From an uncultured Oscillospiraceae bacterium (GTDB lineage Bacteria; Bacillota; Clostridia; Oscillospirales; Oscillospiraceae), in assembly GCA_934573855.1 (NCBI GenBank), contig CAKTMF010000004.1:124001-188000 (forward strand): a DNA stretch of 64,000 nt, in the 5' to 3' direction. Below, piece after piece: positions 15,751 through 24,183 of this stretch (position 1 is the stretch's first letter; each line of letters opens with the position of its first letter). Both the position numbers and the translations under genes were made by a program. The notes beneath the pieces are model-generated. The model was given only the letters and a program-made list of their open reading frames with translations, was not told where the DNA came from and searched no databases.

Positions 15751-17094
15751 ATGAGAAAAGATAATTTGGAGCTGGCGCGGCACCTGCAGGGGCTTGTCCG
15801 CTTCCCCACCGTCTCCTGCGTGAATACCGCCGACCTCGATCTGACCGCGTTTCGCGGAATGCACGAATACATCGAGAACACCTATCCCCTGCTGACCAAG
15901 ACTCTTAAGCGTGAGATAGTCGGCCCGTGCGGCCTGCTGTACCACTGGAAAGGGACCGGGAAGAGCGACACGCTCCCCCTCGTTCTGATGGCTCATCAGG
16001 ACGTCGTCCCAGAGGGCGACCACGCGCAGTGGAAGTACCCGCCCTTCGAGGGCGCCATTGAGGAGGGCTGCGTATGGGGCCGCGGAAGCGTTGACTCCAA
16101 GGCAAATATGCTCGCGTGCCTTGAATCCGTTGAGTCTCTCCTTGAGGACGGCTTTACCCCGGACTGCGACGTGTACCTTGCCTTCGGCTACAACGAGGAG
16201 GTCGCGGGCAGCAGCGAGCCTGCCGCCGGACTTATCGCGAAGGTACTTGAGGACCGCGGTATTCAGGTCGGCATGGTGATGGACGAGTGCGGCTACCTTG
16301 AGAAGAAGGCCGGCGGCTACGTCGCGAACCTCCTCTTCTGCGAAAAGGGCTATGCCGACATCGAGATATCCGTTCCCTCGCGCGGCGGTCACTCCTGCAA
16401 GCCTCCCGTCCACTCCGGTCTGGGCGAGCTTGCAAAGGCTATCTGCATACTTGAGGACAATCCCATGCCTCAGAAGCTCATCCCGGCCGTCGCCCAGCAG
16501 CTCAGGGCTATGGCTCCTGACTGCGAGGACGAGGAGGAGAAGAAGGTCTTTTCCGATCCCGAGGGACATGTGGACGAGCTGTTCCGTATCTGTGAAAAGG
16601 ACCCCGTCCTCAACGCAATGACCCGCACCACCACCGCCGTGACGATGTGCAAGGGCAGCGACCAGGCCAACATCCTGCCTGAGCGCGCATGGGCCGTCGC
16701 GAACAACCGTATACTCCCCGGCGAGACCGTCGACGATCTAATGCAGCATTGCCGGGACGTTCTTCCGGAATATGTACAGATAAAGCTTCTCAAGGGCAGC
16801 AATCCCCCCGCCATCCAGTCTCTGGAGACGAAGGGCTGCGGCGTCATCCTCAAGGTCCTTGAGGAGATGTACCCCGGTGTGCGCCTTATCCCGAATCTGC
16901 TGCTCGGCGGCACGGACTCCCGCTATTTCTGCGGCATATGCCCCACCGACAGCGTCTACCGCATGACCGGACTCGTGTACGACTCCCGCTGGGCAGGAAA
17001 CACCCACAAGGTCAACGAGCGCGTGGCGGTCGACGTTCTGGGCCCGAACGTGGATTTCTATATACGGGTCATCGAAGAGTACACAAGGAAATAA
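15751..17094 (+). CDS. M20 family metallopeptidase (carboxypeptidase S / PM20D1-like N-acyl amino acid hydrolase)
   Basis: 447 residues from ATG 15751, behind GAGGAG; the frame extends to 15727 inside the SDR gene without a ribosome site. Zinc ligands are visible: His82 and the catalytic Asp84 in LMAHQDVVP, Asp115 in GRGSVDSKA, Glu pair in NEEVAGS, Asp in MDECGY and His near the end in AGNTHKVNER. The stretch WKYPPFEGAIEEG...VWGRGS is like the Cps1/PM20D1 subfamily, which cleaves N-acyl amino acids or C-terminal residues. Twelve bases separate it from the SDR gene. Next to a cysteine desulfidase it may release cysteine from an N-substituted derivative; this is inference. Confidence 0.88.
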   Translation: MRKDNLELARHLQGLVRFPTVSCVNTADLDLTAFRGMHEYIENTYPLLTKTLKREIVGPCGLLYHWKGTGKSDTLPLVLMAHQDVVPEGDHAQWKYPPFEGAIEEGCVWGRGSVDSKANMLACLESVESLLEDGFTPDCDVYLAFGYNEEVAGSSEPAAGLIAKVLEDRGIQVGMVMDECGYLEKKAGGYVANLLFCEKGYADIEISVPSRGGHSCKPPVHSGLGELAKAICILEDNPMPQKLIPAVAQQLRAMAPDCEDEEEKKVFSDPEGHVDELFRICEKDPVLNAMTRTTTAVTMCKGSDQANILPERAWAVANNRILPGETVDDLMQHCRDVLPEYVQIKLLKGSNPPAIQSLETKGCGVILKVLEEMYPGVRLIPNLLLGGTDSRYFCGICPTDSVYRMTGLVYDSRWAGNTHKVNERVAVDVLGPNVDFYIRVIEEYTRK

Positions 17095-17127
17095 TGACTG
17101 GCCGCGACACGGCCCCCAAGGAGAAAC

Positions 17128-18408
17128 ATGGATATCAATAACGAGCAATACCAGAATATTCTGAAGATACTGCGGCACGAGCTGGTCTGTGCAATGGGCT
17201 GCACGGAACCCATCGCGATAGCCTACTGCGCCGCCGTGGCTCGCGCCGCTCTCGGTACGGCTCCCGAGGCCGTGGTGGTCAGGGCGAGCGGAAACATCAT
17301 CAAGAACGCCAAAAGCGTCACCGTCCCCAACACGGGCGGCAGACGCGGTATCGAGGCCGCCGCGGCGATAGGCATAGTCGACGGTGATGAGACAAAGGAG
17401 CTGCAGGTCATTGCGGGCGTCGACGCCGACGGGATAGCGAGGCTGGACAAGTTCCTCTCCTCCGTTCCCGTCAAGGTCGAGTTTGCGGAGACACCTTTCC
17501 TGCTCGACATAGAGGTCGAGGTGAGCGCAAACGGCCACAGCGCATGCGCCCGTATCACCAACGAACACACTCACATCGCCTATGTGAAGAAGGACGGCGC
17601 GACCGTTTTCGGCTCCGAACCCTCCGTCGACGAGGCGAGCGAGGGCGAGCAGCTCGACTACTCCTCTCTGAGCATCCACTCCATCTATGACTTTGCTACG
17701 ACCTGCCGTATCGAGGACGTCAAGGGCCTCCTCGACAAGCAGATCGAAATGAACTGCGCCATCGCGAAAGAGGGCATCAAGGGTACATACGGCGCCTGCG
17801 TCGGCAGGACCTGCTACGACACCTACGGCGACAATGTGCGCTGCCGCGCAAAGGCCTATGCCGCCGCCGGCTCCGACGCGAGAATGAACGGCTGCGAGCT
17901 GCCGGTGGTAATAAACTCCGGAAGCGGAAACCAGGGCATTACGGTCACTCTGCCCGTCGTGGAGTATGCCAAGGAGCTTGGCGTGAGCCGTGAAAAGTTA
18001 TACCGCGCGCTCTTGATATCCAACCTCATCGCCATACACGAAAAAAGCGGTATCGGCAGACTCTCCGCCTACTGCGGCGCTGTCAGCGCCGGGGCAGGCG
18101 CAGGCGCGGCTGTCACCTATCTTATGGGCGGCGACGAGAACTGTATCGGCGAGACCGTTATAAACGCTCTGGCCGTCACCTCCGGAATTGTGTGCGACGG
18201 AGCGAAATCCTCCTGCGCCGCAAAGATCGCGACCGCGGTCGAGGCCGGACTTCTCGGCGGCGACATGGCGCGAAACGGCCGGCGCTTCCTCGATAACGAG
18301 GGTCTCGTCAAGGAGAGCGCCGAGGACTCCATACGCAACTTCGCACGGCTCGGGCGCGACGGAATGCGCGAGACCGACAAGGAAATAATTCGCATGATGA
18401 TCGAATAA
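17128..18408 (+). CDS. cyuA: L-cysteine desulfidase (CyuA/YhaM, UPF0597 family)
   Basis: 426 residues. The opening ILRHELVCAMGCTEPIAIAYC holds the conserved Cys that is a nucleophile/cluster ligand in the serine-dehydratase-alpha-like UPF0597 family. Later motifs are VPNTGGRRG, the SGSGNQGI loop (about residues 271-278) and cysteines in SAYCGAVSAG and GIVCDGAKSSCAAK, which fit an oxygen-labile [4Fe-4S] enzyme. Characterised members degrade L-cysteine to pyruvate, ammonia and sulfide. It lies 33 bases after the M20 gene. Related family members of unknown activity exist, so the substrate is likely but not certain. Confidence 0.82.
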   Translation: MDINNEQYQNILKILRHELVCAMGCTEPIAIAYCAAVARAALGTAPEAVVVRASGNIIKNAKSVTVPNTGGRRGIEAAAAIGIVDGDETKELQVIAGVDADGIARLDKFLSSVPVKVEFAETPFLLDIEVEVSANGHSACARITNEHTHIAYVKKDGATVFGSEPSVDEASEGEQLDYSSLSIHSIYDFATTCRIEDVKGLLDKQIEMNCAIAKEGIKGTYGACVGRTCYDTYGDNVRCRAKAYAAAGSDARMNGCELPVVINSGSGNQGITVTLPVVEYAKELGVSREKLYRALLISNLIAIHEKSGIGRLSAYCGAVSAGAGAGAAVTYLMGGDENCIGETVINALAVTSGIVCDGAKSSCAAKIATAVEAGLLGGDMARNGRRFLDNEGLVKESAEDSIRNFARLGRDGMRETDKEIIRMMIE

Positions 18409-18432
18409 AATTTTTTGAAAGGACTTAAAAAA

Positions 18433-18921
18433 ATGAAAAAAATCGAACCCAAACTGTATCTAGACGACCAGAGAGTATGCGACATCCGCAACGCCGTCGA
18501 GCAGCGCGCCGCGTGGCTCTACCTCCTCACCGAGGAAGCCGAGAAGCGCGGTCTCGACCTGGATTTTGCCGGCTCCGCCATCTACAACTGCGGCCTCATC
18601 TACAAGGACCGCAGGATCGACGTCGACCAGGACGACATGGTCGCTTATGCGAAGGAATTCTTTGCCGAGTGGGGGCAGAAGGTATTTGAGCAGGACTGCA
18701 AGTTCGACGAGGACGAGATCGAGGTAGTATTCCACTACTGCCCGCTCATGGCCTCCTGGCAGAAGCTGACCGACGACGACGAGCGTATCGGCAAGCTCTG
18801 CGACGTCGCCATGGAAGGCGACCGCGGCGGCTGGAGCAACCCCATCTATGACTTCAACATCGAAAAGACTCTCGCCCACGGCGACGACTGCTGCGTTATC
18901 CGTATCCGCAAGAAGAAGTAA
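18433..18921 (+). CDS. L-2-amino-thiazoline-4-carboxylate (ATC) hydrolase family protein
   Basis: 162 residues from ATG 18433 with AAAGGA 9 bases upstream. The second half (VVFHYCPLMASWQKL, then ERIGKLCDVAMEGDR and a terminal HGDDCCVIRI) resembles the ATC_hydrolase family, in which a HYCPL-like Cys and GDR region are conserved. The named activity opens the thiazoline ring of ATC to N-carbamoyl-L-cysteine in pseudomonads, but the family is broad and most members are untested. Its position 24 bases after a cysteine desulfidase and in the same operon as an M20 hydrolase fits a cysteine-derivative pathway. Family call is moderate; function is inferred. Confidence 0.65.
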   Translation: MKKIEPKLYLDDQRVCDIRNAVEQRAAWLYLLTEEAEKRGLDLDFAGSAIYNCGLIYKDRRIDVDQDDMVAYAKEFFAEWGQKVFEQDCKFDEDEIEVVFHYCPLMASWQKLTDDDERIGKLCDVAMEGDRGGWSNPIYDFNIEKTLAHGDDCCVIRIRKKK

Positions 18922-18950
18922 TTTCAAAAAAGAAAGAAGGATAAAGTCTT

Positions 18951-19628
18951 ATGAAGAGGTCTACTATCAACGCAAATATCGAGTGGGCCATCGGGGCCTG
19001 CAAAAGGTTAGGTTTCAATCTTCCCCAGTTTGCCTTCTGGACTCCCGAGGATTGGGAGAAGCGCAAGAACGAGACCAAGCACATGGTCGGCGCGGCTCAG
19101 GGCTGGGACGTCACCGACTACGCGAGCGGCGACTTTGACAAGACCGGCGCGGTGCTGTTCACGCTGAGAAACGGCAACCTCTACGACAGGACCATCGGCA
19201 CCCCCTACTGCGAGAAGGCCATCATCATGAAGGACGGCCAGACCCTGCCCATGCACTTCCATTTCTCCAAGACCGAGGACATCATCAACCGCTGCGGCGG
19301 CGTTCTCTGCGTCACTGTTTACAACTCCAAGTCCGAGGCCGAGGGCTACGCTCTGGACACCGAGTCTGACGTCACGCTCCACCTCGACGGCATACCCACC
19401 ACCTTCCCCGCCGGCTCTACCGTTGAGGTCACGAACGGCAACAGCATTACTCTCACCCCCTATGTCTACCACAAGTTCTGCGCCAAGGGCGGCGATGTGA
19501 TCGTCGGCGAGGTCTCCTCCATCAACGACGACGCGAAGGACAACCACTTCACCGAGGACCTTACTCTCACCATCGAAGAGGACGAGCCTGTGCGCCATGT
19601 TCTCTGCGGCGGATACGTTCAGCACTGA
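18951..19628 (+). CDS. D-lyxose isomerase family cupin
   Basis: 225 residues, the length of the E. coli-type D-lyxose ketol-isomerase. The cupin metal site can be read: PMHFHFSKTED (two His and a Glu, about residues 100-110) and the late VYHKF His (about 170). Known members isomerise D-lyxose/D-xylulose and D-mannose/D-fructose using Mn. It ends the SDR-M20-CyuA operon (29 bases after the previous gene) and is followed by a strong terminator. A sugar isomerase is odd in this company; it may act on a sugar part of a conjugate, or the family may have another use here. Confidence 0.78.
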   Translation: MKRSTINANIEWAIGACKRLGFNLPQFAFWTPEDWEKRKNETKHMVGAAQGWDVTDYASGDFDKTGAVLFTLRNGNLYDRTIGTPYCEKAIIMKDGQTLPMHFHFSKTEDIINRCGGVLCVTVYNSKSEAEGYALDTESDVTLHLDGIPTTFPAGSTVEVTNGNSITLTPYVYHKFCAKGGDVIVGEVSSINDDAKDNHFTEDLTLTIEEDEPVRHVLCGGYVQH

Positions 19629-19642
19629 TCTCCTTATATAGA

Positions 19643-19678
19643 ACACGCCGTACACCATTAAGGTGTACGGCGTGTTTT
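19643..19678 (+). terminator. Rho-independent terminator
   Basis: ACACGCCGTACACC pairs perfectly with GGTGTACGGCGTGT over a 5-base loop and is followed by TTT. It ends the SDR-to-lyxose-isomerase operon and also lies at the stop of the convergent GNAT gene. Confidence 0.88.
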
Positions 19679-20247
19679 CATTCATGCTTCTTTAGCTCAG
19701 GATAGCCGATCACAGGCGGCTGCGCGGCGGAGTGGGCCCCGATGAGCTTTTCCATCCATATCATATTGTACCAGCGGCCGAATTTGTACCCACAGCGGTA
19801 AAACTCGCCGACCTTTTTGAAGCCTAAATGCGCGTGAAATTCGGCGCTGTTGGCCGTCAGATACTCGTCCTCACGCTCGGGACAGCCAATGCAGGCATAG
19901 AGATTGAGTATGCCCATCTGACGCAGCGCCTCCTGCAGCGCGTCATACAGTATCCTGCCCATGCCGCATTTTCTCGCGCCGTGATCAAGATATATCGTCA
20001 TCTCGCAGGACCAATCGTATGCCGCCCTGCCGACGAAGGCGCCCGCGTAGGCGTAGCCCTCGATGACCCCGTCGCGCAAAATGACGAGATACGGATATTT
20101 ACGCATGGTCCTTTCCATGCGAGAGCGGAACTCATCAACGGACGGGCCCTCGTATTCAAAGGTGATGGCAGTATTTTTTACATAATAGGTGTATATTTCA
20201 AGAATACGCCCGGCGTCCTCAAGCGACGCGTCGCGGACCTCGATCAT
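19678..20247 (-). CDS. GNAT N-acetyltransferase (phosphinothricin-acetyltransferase-like)
   Basis: 189 residues from ATG 20247, with GGAGGG upstream; the frame runs back to 20316 through a hairpin, so that longer start is rejected. The pattern MIEVRDASLEDAGRILEIYTYYV, FRSRMERTMRKYPYLV, AGAFVGRAAYDWSCEMTIYLD and GMGRILYDALQEAL (acetyl-CoA pyrophosphate loop) is that of the Pat/MnaT branch of GNAT enzymes. These acetylate amino-group toxins or amino acid analogues such as methionine sulfoximine. It is a single gene between two hairpins. Confidence 0.85.
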   Translation of the reverse strand: MIEVRDASLEDAGRILEIYTYYVKNTAITFEYEGPSVDEFRSRMERTMRKYPYLVILRDGVIEGYAYAGAFVGRAAYDWSCEMTIYLDHGARKCGMGRILYDALQEALRQMGILNLYACIGCPEREDEYLTANSAEFHAHLGFKKVGEFYRCGYKFGRWYNMIWMEKLIGAHSAAQPPVIGYPELKKHE

Positions 20248-20287
20248 GCCGCGTCCCTCCTTTCGGTCTTTAATATTTAATTCTGAA

Positions 20288-20317
20288 AGTGGGCAATTCC
20301 GACCGGAATTGCCCACT
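20288..20317 (-). terminator. Terminator of lysS
   Basis: A perfect 13-bp stem (AGTGGGCAATTCC and its complement, 4-base loop) lies 21 bases past the lysS stop on the minus strand; the following bases are TTTCAG, so the T run is short. Confidence 0.65.
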
Positions 20318-20337
20318 CATTTCATATAATTTTCGGC

Positions 20338-22269
20338 TTAGTACAGCTTTGCGCCTGCCGGAATGTGAGGATCAACCATCAGCAAATGCAGCTTCTCCTC
20401 GCCGTTTTCCTCGTGTACAGCGGAGATGAGCATGCCGCAGGAGTCAATGCCCATCATGGGTCTGGGCGGCAGGTTCACGATGGCGATACAGGTCTTGCCG
20501 ACCAGCTCCTCGGGTTCATAATACATATGGATGCCGGAGAGAATGGTGCGCTCGACGCCGGTGCCGTCGTCCAGAGTGAACTTCAGAAGCTTCTTGGACT
20601 TCTTTACGGCCTCGCAGGCGAGGACCTTAACGGCACGGAAATCGGACTTCGAGAAGGTCTCGAAGTCGACAAGATCGGTAAACAGGGGTTCGATCTTCAC
20701 ATTGGAAAAATCAATCTTTTCCTCCGCAGCGGGGGCGGCCTCGGCGGGAGCCTCAGCGGACTTTTCGGCCTTCTTGTCGGAGTCGAGAGACTTCATCGTC
20801 GGGAAGAGCAGCACGTCGCGGATAGCGGGGCTGTCGGTGAGGAGCATGACGAGTCTGTCTATGCCGTAGCCGATACCGCCCGTAGGAGGCATGCCGATCT
20901 CAAGCGCGTTGAGGAAGTCCTCGTCGGTGTGGTTCGCCTCCGCATCGCCCGCCGCGGCCGCCGCGTCCTGTGCCTTGAAGCGCTCGCGCTGGTCGATGGG
21001 GTCGTTGAGTTCGGAGTAGGCGTTGCACATCTCCCAGCCGTTCATGAACAGCTCAAAGCGCTCGACATAGTCGGGCTTGTCGGGCTTGCGCTTGGTGAGG
21101 GGAGATATCTCCACGGGGTGGTCCATGACGAAGGTGGGCTGGATCAGCTTGTCCTCGCAGAACTCCTCGAAGAACAGGTTGAGTATATCGCCCTTCTGGT
21201 GGCGGGCCTCGTACTGGACATTATGCTCATCGGCTACCTTCTTCGCCGTCTCGGTGTCAGGTATCTCATCAAAGTCGACGCCGGAATATTTCTTCACGGC
21301 CTCGATCATGGTGAGGCGCTCAAAGGGCTTGCCGAGGTCAAGGAGCTTGTCCCCGTAGATGATGGAAGTCGTGCCGCAGACAGTCTGCGCGAGATAGCGG
21401 AACATGTCCTCGGTCAGGTCCATCATGCCGTGGTAGTCGGTGTATGCCTGGTACAGCTCCATGAGCGTGAACTCGGGGTTATGACGGGCGTCAAGCCCCT
21501 CGTTGCGAAAGACCCTGCCGATCTCGTAGACCTTCTCAAGCCCGCCGACGATAAGGCGCTTTAAGTACAGTTCGAGGGAGATACGCAGACGCACATCCTC
21601 GTCAAGGGCGTTATAGTGCGTCTCAAACGGGCGCGCGGCGGCGCCGCCGGCGTTCGACACGAGCATGGGGGTCTCGACCTCCATGAAGCCCTTGTCGTCA
21701 AGATATCGGCGGATGGCGCTGATAATGCGCGAGCGCTTGATAAAGGTTTCCTTCACGTCGGCGTTCATGATGAGGTCGGTGTATCTCTGGCGATAGCGAG
21801 TATCGACGTTGGTAAGGCCGTGATACTTCTCCGGCAGGGGCTGGAGGCTCTTTGAAAGGAGCGTTATCTCGCAGACATGGACGGAGACCTCGCCGGTCTT
21901 GGTGCGGAAGACATTGCCCTTTATGCCGACAATGTCGCCGATATCGAACTTTTTGAAGTCCTTATACGCTTCCTCGCCCACAAAGTCGCGCGCGACATAG
22001 GCCTGAATATTGCCCTTGAGGTCCTGAATGTTGCAGAAGGACGCCTTGCCCATTATGCGCTTGGACATGAGGCGGCCGGCGATGGAGACACGCTTGCCCT
22101 CCAGCTCGTCAAAGCTGTCCTTTATGTCCGACGTGTGGTGGGTCGCGTCATATTTTGTTATAAGGAAAGGGTCCTTCCCTGCCGCCTGAAGCTCGCTGAG
22201 CTTGTCGCGGCGTATCTGCAGGATCTCGGAAAGATCCTGAGTCTGCTGAGAGCTTATATTCTCGCCCAT
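20338..22269 (-). CDS. lysS: Lysyl-tRNA synthetase (class II) with C-terminal tRNA-binding domain
   Basis: 643 residues. The N-terminal OB-fold anticodon domain (about 60-150: VSIAGRLMSKRIMGKASFCNIQD) is followed by the class II core with motif 2 (FRNEGLDARHNPEFTLME), and motif 3 (GGIGYGIDRLVMLLT, about 495). A charged, Ala/Glu-rich linker (about 515-540) leads to an extra domain of about 110 residues, DFRAVKVLACEAVKKSKKLLKF and later GIDSCGMLISA, which is the EMAP/Trbp111-type tRNA-binding domain usually found at the end of MetRS. Ordinary LysS stops near 500. The gene is 17 bases after greA on the minus strand and likely co-transcribed with it. Confidence 0.95.
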   Translation of the reverse strand: MGENISSQQTQDLSEILQIRRDKLSELQAAGKDPFLITKYDATHHTSDIKDSFDELEGKRVSIAGRLMSKRIMGKASFCNIQDLKGNIQAYVARDFVGEEAYKDFKKFDIGDIVGIKGNVFRTKTGEVSVHVCEITLLSKSLQPLPEKYHGLTNVDTRYRQRYTDLIMNADVKETFIKRSRIISAIRRYLDDKGFMEVETPMLVSNAGGAAARPFETHYNALDEDVRLRISLELYLKRLIVGGLEKVYEIGRVFRNEGLDARHNPEFTLMELYQAYTDYHGMMDLTEDMFRYLAQTVCGTTSIIYGDKLLDLGKPFERLTMIEAVKKYSGVDFDEIPDTETAKKVADEHNVQYEARHQKGDILNLFFEEFCEDKLIQPTFVMDHPVEISPLTKRKPDKPDYVERFELFMNGWEMCNAYSELNDPIDQRERFKAQDAAAAAGDAEANHTDEDFLNALEIGMPPTGGIGYGIDRLVMLLTDSPAIRDVLLFPTMKSLDSDKKAEKSAEAPAEAAPAAEEKIDFSNVKIEPLFTDLVDFETFSKSDFRAVKVLACEAVKKSKKLLKFTLDDGTGVERTILSGIHMYYEPEELVGKTCIAIVNLPPRPMMGIDSCGMLISAVHEENGEEKLHLLMVDPHIPAGAKLY

Positions 22270-22285
22270 ATGCTACCCCTCTATT

Positions 22286-22774
22286 TTACTTATTTTCCAC
22301 AGAGATTATCTTGAACATCAGATCGCCTGCCGGGGCGTTGATGATAACGGTCTCGCCCGCCTTGTGCGCGCGCAGACCGCGGCCCACGGGGGAGTCGTCG
22401 GAGATTCGGCCCTCTCTCGGGTTCGCTTCCTGAGAGCCGACGATCTCATAGGTCTCCTCAAAGTTCTCTTCAATATCACGTACCCGGACAATGCTGCCGA
22501 GAGTGACTGCGTCCTTGGGCGTGTCGACCTCGATATTCTCAACGATCTCGGCATTCTCGACCAGAGCCTTGAGCTCGGCTATCTTGGAATAGAGCTTGCC
22601 CTGCTCGGTCTTGGCCTCGTCGTACTCGCTGTTTTCGGAAAGGTCTCCGTAGCTTCTCGCCTCTTTGATAAGCTCGGCCACTCTCTTCTCCTCGACCGTT
22701 TCGAGGAACTCAAGCTCCTTCTTTATCTCTTCAAGGCGCTCACGACTCATTTTGAATCTGTTGGAATTGGTCAT
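22286..22774 (-). CDS. greA: Transcription elongation factor GreA
   Basis: 162 residues from ATG 22774, behind GGGAG; the frame extends to 22843 without support. The N-terminal coiled coil (MSRERLEEIKKELEFLETVEEKRVAELIKEARSYGDLSENSEY arrangement) carries the acidic tip DLSENSEYDEAK whose Asp/Glu residues stimulate RNA cleavage by stalled RNA polymerase. The C-terminal FKBP-like domain ends EANPREGRISDDSPVGRGL and AGDLMFKIISVE. The pairing greA-lysS is common in Firmicutes. Confidence 0.96.
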   Translation of the reverse strand: MTNSNRFKMSRERLEEIKKELEFLETVEEKRVAELIKEARSYGDLSENSEYDEAKTEQGKLYSKIAELKALVENAEIVENIEVDTPKDAVTLGSIVRVRDIEENFEETYEIVGSQEANPREGRISDDSPVGRGLRAHKAGETVIINAPAGDLMFKIISVENK

Positions 22775-22839
22775 AACGATCTCCCTTTCAAATAGCTTTT
22801 CACCGTCTGGTGATATATTATAATGACGGCTGTGTCTTG

Positions 22840-24087
22840 TCAACTCAAAAGTCTGAGCGCTGCCATGAGCTGCTCGTCGCTGGAGGTACTGGCCGAGCCG
22901 TCGGTGATACCGGTGGTGCCGTCAGTGGTGCCGACGGTGGAGGCGTCGGAGTTATAGACTATGCTGTCGGGAACGACGCCGGTGCGGCTGATGTCCGTAC
23001 CCTTGGCCGTGAGGTACCTGCGCGTGGACAGGCGCACGGCGCTGCCGTCGGAGAGTTCGATGGTCTGCTGGGTGCGGGTCTTGCCCTGGGTCGTCTCGCC
23101 CATGATGGTCGCCCAGCCCTGCTCCTGCATTACGGCCGCGAACACCTCGGCCTCGCTGTACGTCCCCGTGTTCACGAGAACGACGGTGGGGAGGTTCAGG
23201 CACACGCTGTCGGACTTGACCATGTCTTTCTTGCCGTCCTTGCCGACGGTGCAGAAGAGGTCGCAGTTCGGGAGCAGGTAGTCGAGCAGGACGGTGGCCT
23301 CGCTCGCAAGACCGCCGGCGTTGCCGCGCAGATCGATGACGAGGGCGGTCGCACCCTGGTCGAGGAGGCTTTCAATAGCGTCCACGGCGTCCTGACCGCT
23401 CCCCGCTTCAAAATTGTCTATTTTGACATAACCGGCCTCGGTCTTTTCAAGACGGGAAAACACGGGGCTTACATAGGTATAGCTGCAGTCCACGTTCAAA
23501 AGCTCCTTCGAGCCGAGTACCCCGATCGTAAATTTGGTATTGAGGCGGGAACGGATGAGCGTTCTCACATCGTCGCTGTCGAGACCGGTGACGTCAATGC
23601 CGTCAACGGAGGTGATGACCATTCCGGCGGTCAGGCCCGCGTTCGCGGCGGGCGCGCCGAGACTGACCGAGACGACCTGAAAGCCGCCGCTGTTTTCATC
23701 CTTGATTATTGACATGCCGATGTCGGCGTATTCATTGGACGAATAGAGCTGGTAGGTCTTGTACTCGTCGGCCGTCATGTAGTAGCTCCACTTGTCGCCG
23801 AGGCCGTTCACCATGGCGGCGGAGGCGGAGTTTGCGAGGCTGCCTCTGTCCACATCGTCGATAAAGTTGTCGTCCAGGACGTCCTTCATCTCGATATAGC
23901 GCATGGCCTCGTCATAGTCGGACTTACCGCCGACCTGATTTATGAGCTTTGAGTATGTGATCCCCACGGCGCTCCCGGTAAAGACGATGAGCGCGAGCAG
24001 GACATACTTGAGCTTAATGCGCAGATTGAACAGATTCAGTATTATATTTACGACGGCGTTCATGAGCCGGCTGAATAATTTTCCCAT
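22840..24087 (-). CDS. Carboxy-terminal processing peptidase (S41, CtpA/CtpB-like)
   Basis: 415 residues. One N-terminal membrane helix (KYVLLALIVFTGSAVGITYS), then a PDZ domain (about 120-195: SIIKDENSGGFQVVSVSLGAPAANAGL region, SVDGIDVTGL) and an S41 catalytic domain. The nucleophile Ser is in TYSEAEVFAAVM (VNTGTYSEAE) and the general base Lys in ETTQGKTRTQQ; LRGNAGGLASEA is the family signature. It acts outside the membrane and trims secreted or membrane proteins; relatives process sporulation signalling proteins and wall hydrolases. It lies downstream of the FtsEX-M23 genes, separated by a hairpin, which suggests a link with envelope growth. Confidence 0.93.
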   Translation of the reverse strand: MGKLFSRLMNAVVNIILNLFNLRIKLKYVLLALIVFTGSAVGITYSKLINQVGGKSDYDEAMRYIEMKDVLDDNFIDDVDRGSLANSASAAMVNGLGDKWSYYMTADEYKTYQLYSSNEYADIGMSIIKDENSGGFQVVSVSLGAPAANAGLTAGMVITSVDGIDVTGLDSDDVRTLIRSRLNTKFTIGVLGSKELLNVDCSYTYVSPVFSRLEKTEAGYVKIDNFEAGSGQDAVDAIESLLDQGATALVIDLRGNAGGLASEATVLLDYLLPNCDLFCTVGKDGKKDMVKSDSVCLNLPTVVLVNTGTYSEAEVFAAVMQEQGWATIMGETTQGKTRTQQTIELSDGSAVRLSTRRYLTAKGTDISRTGVVPDSIVYNSDASTVGTTDGTTGITDGSASTSSDEQLMAALRLLS

Positions 24088-24126
24088 GTTTTTCCTCCAG
24101 CAAAGGTCCTATTTTTACGCGCACTG

Positions 24127-24153
24127 CCGGACAGTCTTTTTCTGACTGTCCGG
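24127..24153. terminator. Hairpin between the M23 gene and ctpA
   Basis: CCGGACAGTC pairs with GACTGTCCGG over TTTTTCT. It lies 30 bases past the M23 stop codon; there is no immediate T run, so termination may be partial. Confidence 0.5.
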
Positions 24154-24183
24154 CCGGATAGCTATATTGGTTTTTGCCCGGTA

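Noticed and set aside
20365..21564. 399-codon plus-strand frame opposite lysS
   Set aside because: Antisense shadow; lysS motifs are unambiguous.
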